36,046 nucleotides of DNA from NCBI GenBank assembly GCA_025358195.1, contig JANYKP010000059.1, positions 1 to 36,046 on the forward strand. The letters are read 5' to 3'. The notes below the pieces were generated by a model. It saw only the letters and a program-made list of their open reading frames with translations. It made no database searches and was not told the origin of the DNA. A program made the translations under genes and the position numbers. This DNA comes from Cyclobacteriaceae bacterium. GTDB lineage: Bacteria; Bacteroidota; Bacteroidia; Cytophagales; Cyclobacteriaceae. This document shows, piece by piece, positions 23,176 through 31,100 of the stretch (position 1 is the stretch's first letter; each line of letters starts with the position of its first letter).

Positions 23176-24981
23176 ATGACCTTGATAAAAAAAGGAAGTA
23201 GACAGCGATTGATTGATCATTTACCGGTCGTGGTATTTGAATATACCTTCTTTCCAGATGGGAATCGGGACTTTACCTACATCAGCCCTCGTTGCGAAGA
23301 ATTGTTTGGCCTCAACCCCGAAATTATGATGCGAGGTCATTTACCCATTGCAAATTTCATTCATCCCGATGATATCGCATCATTCAATGAAAGTGTTGAA
23401 AACCCTGTTCGCGACATGAAGGAGTGGAGATGGGAAGGCCGGTGTAAAGGGAAACAAGGATTCATTTGGGTGGAAGCTGAAGGTATTCCGGTAAGAATGA
23501 AGGATGGCCGCATTGTCTACAATGGGATTTTCTCAGATATTACGGAGCGAAAGGCTCTTGAACAGCGCTATCGTGAATTAGTAGAACAGCTTCCAATTGG
23601 ATTAGCCATTCACTCAAAAGGAATATTAAAGTTTGTGAACGCCGAGGCGGCCAGGATGATGGGGGCGAACAGTCCGCAAGATTTGATCGGACTCGAGGTG
23701 CTGAGATTTGCTCATCCCGACTCTATTCCGATTGTGAAGGAACGCATGCAACGGGTGCTGGAAGGTCAGTCAGCTCCACCCGTTGAAGAAAAATATGTAC
23801 GACTGGACGGAAAGGTGGTCTATGTGGAGGCCTCCGCACATCCATATGTTTATGAAGGTGAGCCAGCTGTTCAGGTGATCTTCACCGATATCACGGAACG
23901 AAAAAAGGCTGAAGTAAGTTTTCGAAAAACTGAAACATTGTTCTATCAACTTTTTCAGAATACACCGCTGGCTGTCACGCTACTGAACGAAGAAGGAAAT
24001 GTTGTGCAGATTAATAAGGGTTTTGAGGAAATGTTTGGCTATTCGGTGCAAGAACTTGAAGGGAAAAGCCTCAATTTATTTATTGTCCCTGATGATCTTG
24101 AATCGGAGGGGAACGACCTTAACACGTTGATTTCAAGCAATCGCGTTATCCGTACCGAAACAGTTCGTTATCGGAAAGACAAGACGCTTTTGTCGGTTAT
24201 AATATACGGTGTGCCGGTCTTGTTGCAAGATCAGACCATTGGTATTTTCGGTATGTACGTCGATATAACCGAACGGAAGAAGGTAGAGGAAGAATTAAAA
24301 ATTCGAAATACAGAGCTTGACAATTTTGTGTATAAAGTTTCTCATGATCTGCGGGCGCCGCTATCGTCGATCCTGGGGCTCGCCCATCTTGCCAGCCTTC
24401 CGGGCAATGATGATAACCTGACCGAGTACATCACATTGATGGGACAAAAGGCCGAGCAGCTCGATCACTTTATCAGGGATGTCCTCAGTCATTCCAAAAA
24501 TTTGAAAATGGATCTGAAGATAGAAAATGTTGATTTTCAAAAAATCATCGATCAGACATTTAATGACCTTAATTATCTGAAGGGCGTTGAGAAGGTAGAA
24601 AGAAGTATCACCATTTCTGCCGATGAATTCTACAGTGATCCATGGCGCATAGCGGAGATTTTCCGAAACCTCGTATCGAATGCGATCAAGTACAGGAGAC
24701 TTGACAACCCGGAAACCTTCATCACGATCGCAATTGCATCGGAAGAAGGGCAATGCTCAATTGTTTTCCAGGATAATGGAATCGGAATCGATACGGTAAG
24801 TCTTGAAAAAATTTTCGAAATGTTTTACCGCGCCAGTGACCAATCGGAAGGCAGTGGTCTTGGTCTTTATATCGTCAAAAATGCGGTGGATAAACTGGGA
24901 GGAAAAGTGAAGGTAGAGAGTGAATTAGGAAGGGGGACAACATTTAAAATAACACTGCCCAATCAACGCCTGTCAAAATAA
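23176..24981 (+). CDS. cytoplasmic PAS-domain sensor histidine kinase
   Basis: 601 aa with no transmembrane segment. There are three PAS/PAC units of about 120 residues each, ending in DITERKA, DITERKK and DITERKK near residues 128, 252 and 373. The HisKA domain has the phospho-acceptor His390 in KVSHDLRAPLSS. The HATPase domain has NLVSNAIKYR (N box), DNGIGID (G1) and GSGLGLYIV (G2). All catalytic motifs are present. No response regulator or receiver domain is adjacent, so it is an orphan kinase. The ligand of the PAS domains cannot be told from sequence. Confidence 0.93.
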   Translation: MTLIKKGSRQRLIDHLPVVVFEYTFFPDGNRDFTYISPRCEELFGLNPEIMMRGHLPIANFIHPDDIASFNESVENPVRDMKEWRWEGRCKGKQGFIWVEAEGIPVRMKDGRIVYNGIFSDITERKALEQRYRELVEQLPIGLAIHSKGILKFVNAEAARMMGANSPQDLIGLEVLRFAHPDSIPIVKERMQRVLEGQSAPPVEEKYVRLDGKVVYVEASAHPYVYEGEPAVQVIFTDITERKKAEVSFRKTETLFYQLFQNTPLAVTLLNEEGNVVQINKGFEEMFGYSVQELEGKSLNLFIVPDDLESEGNDLNTLISSNRVIRTETVRYRKDKTLLSVIIYGVPVLLQDQTIGIFGMYVDITERKKVEEELKIRNTELDNFVYKVSHDLRAPLSSILGLAHLASLPGNDDNLTEYITLMGQKAEQLDHFIRDVLSHSKNLKMDLKIENVDFQKIIDQTFNDLNYLKGVEKVERSITISADEFYSDPWRIAEIFRNLVSNAIKYRRLDNPETFITIAIASEEGQCSIVFQDNGIGIDTVSLEKIFEMFYRASDQSEGSGLGLYIVKNAVDKLGGKVKVESELGRGTTFKITLPNQRLSK

Positions 24982-25007
24982 AGAGTATCTTTCCGGGCGT
25001 CGTTGCT

Positions 25008-26177
25008 ATGCAAATTCACGAAGTAATAAGTAAGGAGGATATACGCGAGTTTCTGTTATTGCCCGTGCGTATGTACAAGTCCACACCCCAGTGGATTCGG
25101 CCGCTGGACAACGATATTGAATCGGTATTTGATAAAGAGAAAAATAAAGCGTTTCGTCACGGCGAATGCATCCGATGGCTTTTGAAAAGTGATGTTGGAG
25201 AAAACATAGGAAGAGTGGCAGCTTTTCTCAACGAAAAAAATGTTCACAAAGGGAATGAGCAGCCCACAGGAGCCATGGGCTTTTTTGAATGTATCAACGA
25301 TCAGGTAGCAGCTTTCAGACTATTTGATCAATGTAAAATGTGGCTTCAGGCCAGAGGAATGGAAGCCATGGACGGACCGGTAAATTTTGGCAGTCGCGAC
25401 CGATGGTGGGGACTCCTCGTGGAAGGATTTGAGAACGAACCTAATTACCAGTGCAACTATAATTTTCCCTATTATAAAATCTTTTTTGAAGCATATGGAT
25501 TTCAATTGTATTTTAACCAGCTAACCTATGCCCGAAAAGTGATGGAGCCGCTATCAGAACGACTGGATATGAAAGCAAAATTGGTGGCCCGCGACGCGAA
25601 TTATAGTTTTCGTTATATCGCCAGAAAGGAATTGAATAAGTTGCCGGAATATTTAAGGACAGTATATAACAAGGCATGGGCTAATCGCGCAGAAAACCCG
25701 GAATTATCACCAGCGCAGGCAACGCTATTTGTAAAACAAATGAAACCAATTCTGGATGAACGTCTGTTGTGGTTTGGGTTTCATAAGGAAGAACCTGTTG
25801 CGTTTTTTCTCTCGTTGCCCGAAATCAACCAGATATTCAAACACGTAAACGGAAAACTCGATTGGATCGGAAAACTAAAGTTTCTCTGGCATAAGGTAAA
25901 TAAGACTAACAAAAAAGCATTTGGGATACTGTTTGGTGTGGTGCCTGAGCACCAGGGACTTGGAGTAGATGGAGCGGTTATTATGGCTTCCAGGGAATTA
26001 TGGCAATCCGGTAAAATGCATTACACCGAATACGAGATGAACTGGATTGGAGATTTTAACCCGAAAATGATCCAGGTAATAGAACAGGTGGGAGGCTATA
26101 TTGCCAAACGTCATATTACATACCGGAAATTGTTTGATGAAACAAAGCCGTTTAAACGTCACCCGATTTTACGATAA
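25008..26177 (+). CDS. GNAT-like N-acetyltransferase family protein
   Basis: 389 aa. The C-terminal half carries a GNAT-like acetyl-CoA pattern (ILFGVVPEHQGLGVDGAVI, near residues 305-323) followed by MHYTEYEMNWIGDFNPKMIQV, as in a broadly distributed family of about 390-aa hypothetical proteins. The N-terminal half (RVAAFLNEKN..., MGFFECINDQ..., AMDGPVNFGSRDRWWGLL) also looks GNAT-like, so the protein may have two such domains. Substrate is unknown. TATCTTTC at 24986-24993, one base off TAnnTTTG, may be its -7 box. It is followed after 2 nt by a VTT-domain gene in the same direction, so the two are an operon. Confidence 0.65.
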   Translation: MQIHEVISKEDIREFLLLPVRMYKSTPQWIRPLDNDIESVFDKEKNKAFRHGECIRWLLKSDVGENIGRVAAFLNEKNVHKGNEQPTGAMGFFECINDQVAAFRLFDQCKMWLQARGMEAMDGPVNFGSRDRWWGLLVEGFENEPNYQCNYNFPYYKIFFEAYGFQLYFNQLTYARKVMEPLSERLDMKAKLVARDANYSFRYIARKELNKLPEYLRTVYNKAWANRAENPELSPAQATLFVKQMKPILDERLLWFGFHKEEPVAFFLSLPEINQIFKHVNGKLDWIGKLKFLWHKVNKTNKKAFGILFGVVPEHQGLGVDGAVIMASRELWQSGKMHYTEYEMNWIGDFNPKMIQVIEQVGGYIAKRHITYRKLFDETKPFKRHPILR

Positions 26178-26179
26178 CC

Positions 26180-26758
26180 ATGCAACAGGAAGAAACAAAG
26201 TCTAGTTTTTTGTGGAAGAACCTCTTGCGCGGACTGATTTGGTTTGCGGTCATTATTACGGCCTACATTCTTGCCAGCGAGGATATAAAAGTCTACCAGA
26301 AGGAAATCAACGATATCGGCGACCGTTTACCATTGTTGCTGGGAATATTTACAGTTTCAGAAGTTGTTTTTGGAATTATCCCTCCTGAACTGTTCATGCT
26401 AATCTGGCAATCCAAGGGCATACTTTCAGAGTATGTCGTCAACCTCACGTATCTGACAATGATCTCCTATGCAGCGGGTGTTCTCGGCTACTATATCGGC
26501 CGGTATTTTTCAAAAACAAGTTTATATCAGCGTATCAATGATCGGTACCTTAAGCAATATGATCGACAACTAAAGAAATTCGGTATTTATATTGTACTGG
26601 TTGGCGCCGTTACCCCGGTTCCGTTTTCGGCTACCTGCATGTTGGCAGGCTCGGTTAATTTGCCCATCAGGGATTTTCTGCTGATCTGTATTTCGCGAAT
26701 TCTGCGCTTCGCCGTATACGGTTGGATGGTATGGAGTTTTCCAAATTGGTTTAGCTGA
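26180..26758 (+). CDS. VTT/DedA-like (SNARE-associated) membrane protein
   Basis: 192 aa with four or five membrane segments. It resembles small YqaA/DedA-type proteins: a re-entrant segment near residues 60-75 (EVVFGIIPPELFMLIW), GVLGYYIGRYFSK near 115, and the typical LVGAVTPVPFSATCMLAGSVNLP near 145-165. DedA-family proteins move undecaprenyl-phosphate or other phospholipids across the membrane; whether this one does is inference. It starts 2 nt after the GNAT-like gene. Its 3' end overlaps the end of coaE on the other strand by 8 nt. Confidence 0.75.
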   Translation: MQQEETKSSFLWKNLLRGLIWFAVIITAYILASEDIKVYQKEINDIGDRLPLLLGIFTVSEVVFGIIPPELFMLIWQSKGILSEYVVNLTYLTMISYAAGVLGYYIGRYFSKTSLYQRINDRYLKQYDRQLKKFGIYIVLVGAVTPVPFSATCMLAGSVNLPIRDFLLICISRILRFAVYGWMVWSFPNWFS

Positions 26759-27377
26759 CCTGTGTTTCTTTAAAAGACGGCCCTCGGGAAATAAAACCTG
26801 TATGCAGTTGAAGAACTTGCGGAATGATCATGTGCTGATCATCATTGTAAATAATGAAATCAGCTCTTTTTGCCTTTTCTTCCTCCGGTAGTTGATTTTT
26901 CATGATCGCTTGAATGTCCTCCTCTGTCCGATGCGCATCGCGGGCTATGACGCGTTTGATTCTGATATCTTCTGGTGCAGACACGACGATCATCTTGTCA
27001 ACCGATCGGGAGATGCCAATCTCATAAAACAAGGCGGCTTCGCGCAGTACATATTTTTCGTGTCGATGTGTGGCCAACCATCCTTTATAGTCCTCAGCCA
27101 CTCTCGGATGAACAAGGCTATTCAGCGTCTCCAGGCGAGCTCGATGGGCAAACACACTACTCAGATAGGTACGATCAAGGCTGCCATCGGGTAGATAGGC
27201 CGGGGCCCCAAATTCCTTTTTGATTTGTCCGACGAGAATCTCGTCCGTTGTCATCAAGTTTTTCGCCCGGCTGTCGGCGTCGTATACGGGTGTTCCAAGG
27301 CACCTGAAAATATGACACACCAGACTTTTTCCGGCACCGATACCACCAGTAATGCCAACTTGCAATGGATGGCTCAT
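26751..27377 (-). CDS. coaE: dephospho-CoA kinase
   Basis: 208 aa, normal length. The P-loop GITGGIGAGKS is near residues 8-18, VYDADSRAKNL lies near 31-41, and a LID-like region includes VIARDAHRTEEDIQAIMKNQ. It phosphorylates the 3'-OH of dephospho-CoA, the last step of coenzyme A synthesis. It is the last gene of the minus-strand run from yajC, 4 nt after the YbbR-like gene, an order often seen in Bacteroidota. Confidence 0.96.
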   Translation of the reverse strand: MSHPLQVGITGGIGAGKSLVCHIFRCLGTPVYDADSRAKNLMTTDEILVGQIKKEFGAPAYLPDGSLDRTYLSSVFAHRARLETLNSLVHPRVAEDYKGWLATHRHEKYVLREAALFYEIGISRSVDKMIVVSAPEDIRIKRVIARDAHRTEEDIQAIMKNQLPEEEKAKRADFIIYNDDQHMIIPQVLQLHTGFISRGPSFKETQVS

Positions 27378-27381
27378 GGCA

Positions 27382-28332
27382 TTAATATTTCTTCACGTTC
27401 ACGGAATCAATGCGAACTACCGCTGCGTAGGGTGGTAATCCCTTTAATGCAGGCAGAAATTTTTTCGTCTGTCCTTTTGAAATCGTTGCGTAGTCGAATG
27501 ATAAAGAAAGTGTGAGCTGCTCCATCAGGAATCGGTCATGTTCTTTTTGAGGTACCAGAAAAATACACCGGACACTGTCCTTCTCTACCTCAACTCCCCA
27601 GGGAGCTTTCGGCATTCGCAAGGTTACATCTCGAGTTATTTCTTCCACGGGACCAACATCAAACATTACTTCTGCTACAGGCGGGTTGCGGCTGATCAGC
27701 TCATTATTGGGGACCACAACTTCCACGCTTTCGCGAAAATTACGGTTGATCCTGGAGCCATTCACGTTCAATAGAATTGTGTCGCGCAGACTCTCTATTA
27801 AACTTTTGGGTCCTTGAAGCGTAACAGAGTCGGGTAACACAACAACCTTGCTGGTTCGTCCCAGATTTTTTCTGAATGAAAGGTTGTTAAGGGATGCCAC
27901 GAGTTTTATCTTACGCGGTACCCTGGGTTCGATTTTTAATCGAAGCGTATCAGTGACAATATAATTTACCTGGAGTGTCCCAATCTGGCTGGCGACAATT
28001 GGCGAGAGAGTGGCGGCCACAATTTTACGCATATCCGTTGGCCGCTCGAGCGTCATAGAGATCTTGGGGACTTTTAACCCCAGACTTCTCCGGAGTATTT
28101 CCCAACCATTCCCGTTCACGTTAAGTACCAAGGCTCCAGGCAATGGCTCTACGGCCACATACTTCGTGTTATCAAATTCAAACTGTAGCGGGAATCGAAG
28201 ATTTGTTGCGTAGTTTTTATTGAGAGCATTAAAAATCCAAAAGACAGCAGCTGCGAAAAAACAAAGTGACAGCGTTTTCCAATTGGTACGGTCAAACCGC
28301 AGCAGGTTGCTTATGGCACGTAGAAAATTCAA
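27382..28332 (-). CDS. YbbR-domain (CdaR-like) membrane-anchored protein
   Basis: 316 aa. One N-terminal membrane helix near residues 20-38 (LSLCFFAAAVFWIFNAL) is followed by three or so YbbR-like beta-rich repeats facing the periplasm, with patterns such as VVLPDSVTLQGPKSLIESL near 165-185. In Firmicutes the homologue CdaR regulates the diadenylate cyclase CdaA. No cyclase gene is near, so that role is not supported here. It sits between yajC and coaE with gaps of 33 and 4 nt, and probably shares the yajC promoter. Confidence 0.82.
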   Translation of the reverse strand: MNFLRAISNLLRFDRTNWKTLSLCFFAAAVFWIFNALNKNYATNLRFPLQFEFDNTKYVAVEPLPGALVLNVNGNGWEILRRSLGLKVPKISMTLERPTDMRKIVAATLSPIVASQIGTLQVNYIVTDTLRLKIEPRVPRKIKLVASLNNLSFRKNLGRTSKVVVLPDSVTLQGPKSLIESLRDTILLNVNGSRINRNFRESVEVVVPNNELISRNPPVAEVMFDVGPVEEITRDVTLRMPKAPWGVEVEKDSVRCIFLVPQKEHDRFLMEQLTLSLSFDYATISKGQTKKFLPALKGLPPYAAVVRIDSVNVKKY

Positions 28333-28365
28333 AGGTTATACTTGAACATTCAAATGATTAAACAG

Positions 28366-28683
28366 CTACGTCGACGCCTTTTTAGCATTCGCAGCTTTAG
28401 TTGACTCCATGGAAACGGAAGATTTGGCGAACTTGATACGGGCTCCGCGTTCAAATTCAATGATAAACGTGTCATCTTCAATCTCTGCTATCCGGCCATA
28501 CGCGCCGCCAATGGTCACAATGAGATCGCCTTTTTTCACTTCTTCCACAAATTTTTTCTGGTCTTTGGCCTTCTTTTGTTGTGGGCGAATCATGAAGAAA
28601 TAGAAAATACCAATGATAGCCACCATAAAAATCATGGAGGGCCAACTGCTGCCTTGTGCTTGTAAAATAATGATAAGAGTCAT
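28366..28683 (-). CDS. yajC: preprotein translocase accessory subunit YajC
   Basis: 105 aa. A single membrane helix near residues 15-33 leads directly into FFMIRPQQKKAKDQKKF, the YajC signature. A small cytoplasmic domain follows (VKKGDLIVTIGGAYGRIAEIEDDTFIIEF). YajC binds SecDF and supports protein export. It has its own promoter candidate upstream and starts a yajC-ybbR-coaE transcript. Confidence 0.95.
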   Translation of the reverse strand: MTLIIILQAQGSSWPSMIFMVAIIGIFYFFMIRPQQKKAKDQKKFVEEVKKGDLIVTIGGAYGRIAEIEDDTFIIEFERGARIKFAKSSVSMESTKAANAKKAST

Positions 28684-28702
28684 GGTTAAAATTTTTGCCC
28701 AT

Positions 28703-28735
28703 CAAAGTTAGTAGTTTTTAGACTGTAAAGACAAA
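28703..28735 (-). promoter_or_regulatory. Bacteroidota-type promoter for yajC
   Basis: On the minus strand, TTTTG (G at 28732) is followed by 21 nt and then TAACTTTG (28710 down to 28703), an exact TAnnTTTG box with a -33 TTTG. The -7 box ends 20 nt before the yajC ATG. This is the best full promoter match in the window. The -33 T-stretch coincides with the T-tract of the upstream gene's terminator. Confidence 0.65.
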
Positions 28736-28777
28736 ACAAAAAAGTCCCCGCCCCGATATGTCGGGCCGGGGGACTTT
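28732..28777 (-). terminator. strong intrinsic terminator after the DUF1573 gene
   Basis: AAAGTCCCC (28741-28749) pairs with GGGGACTTT (28769-28777), and CCCGA (28752-28756) pairs with TCGGG (28761-28765) around TATG, with a small internal mismatch between the two. Read on the minus strand the stem is followed by TTTTTTGTTTTG. It ends the transcript 22 nt past the DUF1573 stop. Confidence 0.88.
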
Positions 28778-28798
28778 ACTTGATTTCTTTCGGGAAAA

Positions 28799-29341
28799 TT
28801 ACTTCGTAGGCCCGTTTGATTCAGCCTTGGGGGTTACCATGGCCTTGAATCGAAGGGTTGTGATTTTAGGCCATGTATTGGCCGTCACTGCAATAGTCTT
28901 GTTGTTGATGCCGCCTTTGCCATTTGTATCAAACTCAGCCGTGACGGAGCCCGTGCCACCAACGGGTATTGGCTCTTTTGTCCATGTAGGCACTGTGCAG
29001 CCGCAAGAAGGCGCTGCGCTTTGAATGATTAGCGGAGCCTCACCGGTATTTTTGACTTTGTAGATATAAGTAACCTTTTTGCCTTCAGTGACCGTACCAA
29101 AATCGTGATCAATTACTTCAAATTTGGCTATGGGTAATGGACCTTCCGGCTTTTCTTCTGTTACTGCAGCGACGGTTTGAGGCGTTGCAACGGCAGGGTT
29201 AGGAGCCGTTCCCTTATTGGTCTCTAATTGAGCAAGACGGCTTTCAAGTTCGGCAATGCGTTTTTCAGCTGCGCGGTCTTTGCAGGCGGTCATAAACAGT
29301 ACGGAGCCGGCAATTATCCAAATAGAAATATTCCTCTTCAT
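28799..29341 (-). CDS. DUF1573 lipoprotein
   Basis: 180 aa. The signal ends FMTAC (Cys20, lipoprotein). A short coiled coil (EKRIAELESRLAQLE) and a Pro/Ala-rich linker follow. The DUF1573 domain occupies about 72-170 (DHDFGTVTEGKKVTYIYKV, then APSCGCTVPTW). This Ig-like (HYDIN/ASH-related) domain is common in Bacteroidota envelope proteins and its function is unknown. The SCGC cysteine pair is conserved. It lies between ytxH-like and yajC on the minus strand, closed by its own strong terminator. Confidence 0.9.
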   Translation of the reverse strand: MKRNISIWIIAGSVLFMTACKDRAAEKRIAELESRLAQLETNKGTAPNPAVATPQTVAAVTEEKPEGPLPIAKFEVIDHDFGTVTEGKKVTYIYKVKNTGEAPLIIQSAAPSCGCTVPTWTKEPIPVGGTGSVTAEFDTNGKGGINNKTIAVTANTWPKITTLRFKAMVTPKAESNGPTK

Positions 29342-29458
29342 ATGTATATAATTTGATTTTTAACACTCCTAGCCTATTGGCAGGACAAAACAACCCCCAA
29401 AGTCTATTCAGTAAAATTATTCAGAAATTCGTAATGAAATAAATTCATTAACAAATCA

Positions 29459-29770
29459 TTAACTCTTTTTGCTTCCCCGGATTTGGGCCAACAGGTCATC
29501 AACATCCCCCAAGAGGCGCTCCGCTTTCCCTTTGGCTTCTGATACCACCTTTTGACCTTGAGATTTTGCTTCCGATGTCAGTTCGGTGTCCTTGCCGGAA
29601 ACCAAGTCTTCGATGAAATCCTCCAATACTTTTTTGTATTTATCTAAGCGATAAGAAAGTTTTCCCCGTGTGGTTGTGCCCTTATCAGGGGCATAAAGAA
29701 TACCCAAAATGGCCCCTGCTGCGGCCCCCGCAAGGAAGGCAACTAATGTATTGCTGCTTTTTTTACCCAT
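29459..29770 (-). CDS. YtxH-domain small protein
   Basis: About 103 aa. A Gly/Ala-rich membrane helix near residues 8-27 (TLVAFLAGAAAGAILGILY) is followed by APDKGTTTRGKL, the YtxH signature, and then a charged amphipathic helix. The family is associated with stress in some bacteria; its role here is unknown. The frame opens at 29803, but the -7 box at 29790-29797 lies inside that extension, so transcription would begin after it; the ATG at 29770 (MGKKSSN) is the start that fits. Confidence 0.85.
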   Translation of the reverse strand: MGKKSSNTLVAFLAGAAAGAILGILYAPDKGTTTRGKLSYRLDKYKKVLEDFIEDLVSGKDTELTSEAKSQGQKVVSEAKGKAERLLGDVDDLLAQIRGSKKS

Positions 29771-29789
29771 GACAAAATGACTTAGGAGG

Positions 29790-29797
29790 CAAAGATA
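29790..29797 (-). promoter_or_regulatory. candidate -7 box for the ytxH-like gene
   Basis: Minus strand TATCTTTG, an exact TAnnTTTG match, ends 20 nt before the ATG at 29770, the same distance as for yajC. No good -33 TTTG is seen at 17-21 nt. It decides against the longer start at 29803. Confidence 0.5.
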
Positions 29798-29855
29798 ATT
29801 CATTCATTTGATAGTCAATAGTACTAGGCCTAACATGGAAATCGACATAAACGGC

Positions 29856-30989
29856 CTACTTATTGTCCATCAGCCCGCGACCGCTTTTCTTGATTTTACC
29901 GGATTGCTGGAGGTCCTTGGCGATCACATCCAGAATTCCGTTTATGAATTGCCGGCTTTTTGGTGTGCTGTATTGTTTAGCCAGTTCAATGTACTCGTTG
30001 ATGGTAACCTTGACAGGAATATTGGCAAAATCAATCATCTCAGCGATGGCCATTCCCAATATCACACGGTCAGTCAGCGGAAGCCGGTCAACTTCCCAGT
30101 TCTTGGTGTTATTGGCAATGAGATCATGATACTCTTTATCCAATTTTGACGCAGACACAAAAAGTTTTTCGATAAAAATTTTATCTTCTTCCCAGTCAAG
30201 GGAAAGCTTTTGAATCTCCAGCGAACCCGATTTTTCATCCAGTGATTTAAGAGTTTTGTCTGACATGCTCCGCACGATCTCGTGGTCTTCCGCCCACCGC
30301 AAGTCCTCTTCTTCAAAGTAGGAATTGATAAGGGTATCTCCCAAAATAAGTTTCCGGACGAGATGCTTCACAAATGATCTATGAACTTCGATATCCGGTG
30401 TTTCCAGCGCACTGTACTTTTGAAACTCCTTATCCGATTTTATGCAATCTCTAAACCAACCCCTGACCATTTCCATACGTTGGTCCCAACCACCCCCCGA
30501 TCGAAGCGTTTCCTTTTTGAGATCCGTATTTTCCCGAAGGGCTATTACCACCGGATTGGAAGTAAAATTTTTTGAGCTGATTTTTTTATCCTGAGCTGCT
30601 ACGGAAGCAAAAGCGGGAAGAAGGTTTAAAATGGAATAATAAAACACGTTAATTTTCTCGACGTCCAGCGCAATGTTTTTGCGCAAATAATCAAAGTCCT
30701 TTTTTGTGAGCTTTTTGTGAAGAGAAAGGGCTTCTTCGATTGCCTGGCTAATTTTGGGGTCCGGGCTTTCCTTGACTGCCAGCCCCTGAAATTCTTTCTC
30801 AAATTGCTTAAGTGCCACCGCCTGCTGACTTTTTAACATGACCTTGTCCTGAATCTTCATAGAATTAAGGTCGGGCTGGAAAAACGCAGCAACATGGTCG
30901 TGCGCAATCAGGTAGTCAGCTTCTTTACATTGCTCATAGGCAAAGAGGCTTTGCATGATTTTGATCCGGAGAGTGCGTCTGTTAAGCAT
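29856..30989 (-). CDS. nusB: transcription antitermination factor NusB, long form
   Basis: About 377 aa, well over twice the E. coli length (139 aa), as is usual in Bacteroidota. The N-terminus starts MLNRRTLRIKIMQSLFAYEQ, which matches NusB, and the C-terminal NusB fold lies at about 270-365 (LPLTDRVILGMAIAEMI, VKVTINEYIELAKQYSTPKSRQFINGILD). The middle is a long helical insertion. NusB with NusE (S10) binds boxA RNA for rRNA antitermination. The frame opens at 31019, but the ATG at 30989 gives the conserved start. It diverges from the ABC transporter gene across about 110 nt. Confidence 0.93.
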   Translation of the reverse strand: MLNRRTLRIKIMQSLFAYEQCKEADYLIAHDHVAAFFQPDLNSMKIQDKVMLKSQQAVALKQFEKEFQGLAVKESPDPKISQAIEEALSLHKKLTKKDFDYLRKNIALDVEKINVFYYSILNLLPAFASVAAQDKKISSKNFTSNPVVIALRENTDLKKETLRSGGGWDQRMEMVRGWFRDCIKSDKEFQKYSALETPDIEVHRSFVKHLVRKLILGDTLINSYFEEEDLRWAEDHEIVRSMSDKTLKSLDEKSGSLEIQKLSLDWEEDKIFIEKLFVSASKLDKEYHDLIANNTKNWEVDRLPLTDRVILGMAIAEMIDFANIPVKVTINEYIELAKQYSTPKSRQFINGILDVIAKDLQQSGKIKKSGRGLMDNK

Positions 30990-31100
30990 GGCAAGGAACG
31001 GTAAAAAAGAAGGGCGCAAGTTACATTTTGTAGTGGATAAATGGTTGATTTGAACTAAAATTCAATCGGCCCGTTTTATCTGCATCGTCTGAAGGCTTTC

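Noticed and set aside
29825..29858. TAGGCC/GGCCTA inverted repeat at the nusB stop
   Set aside because: A 6-bp stem with a 22-nt loop and no T-tract is too weak to call a terminator.
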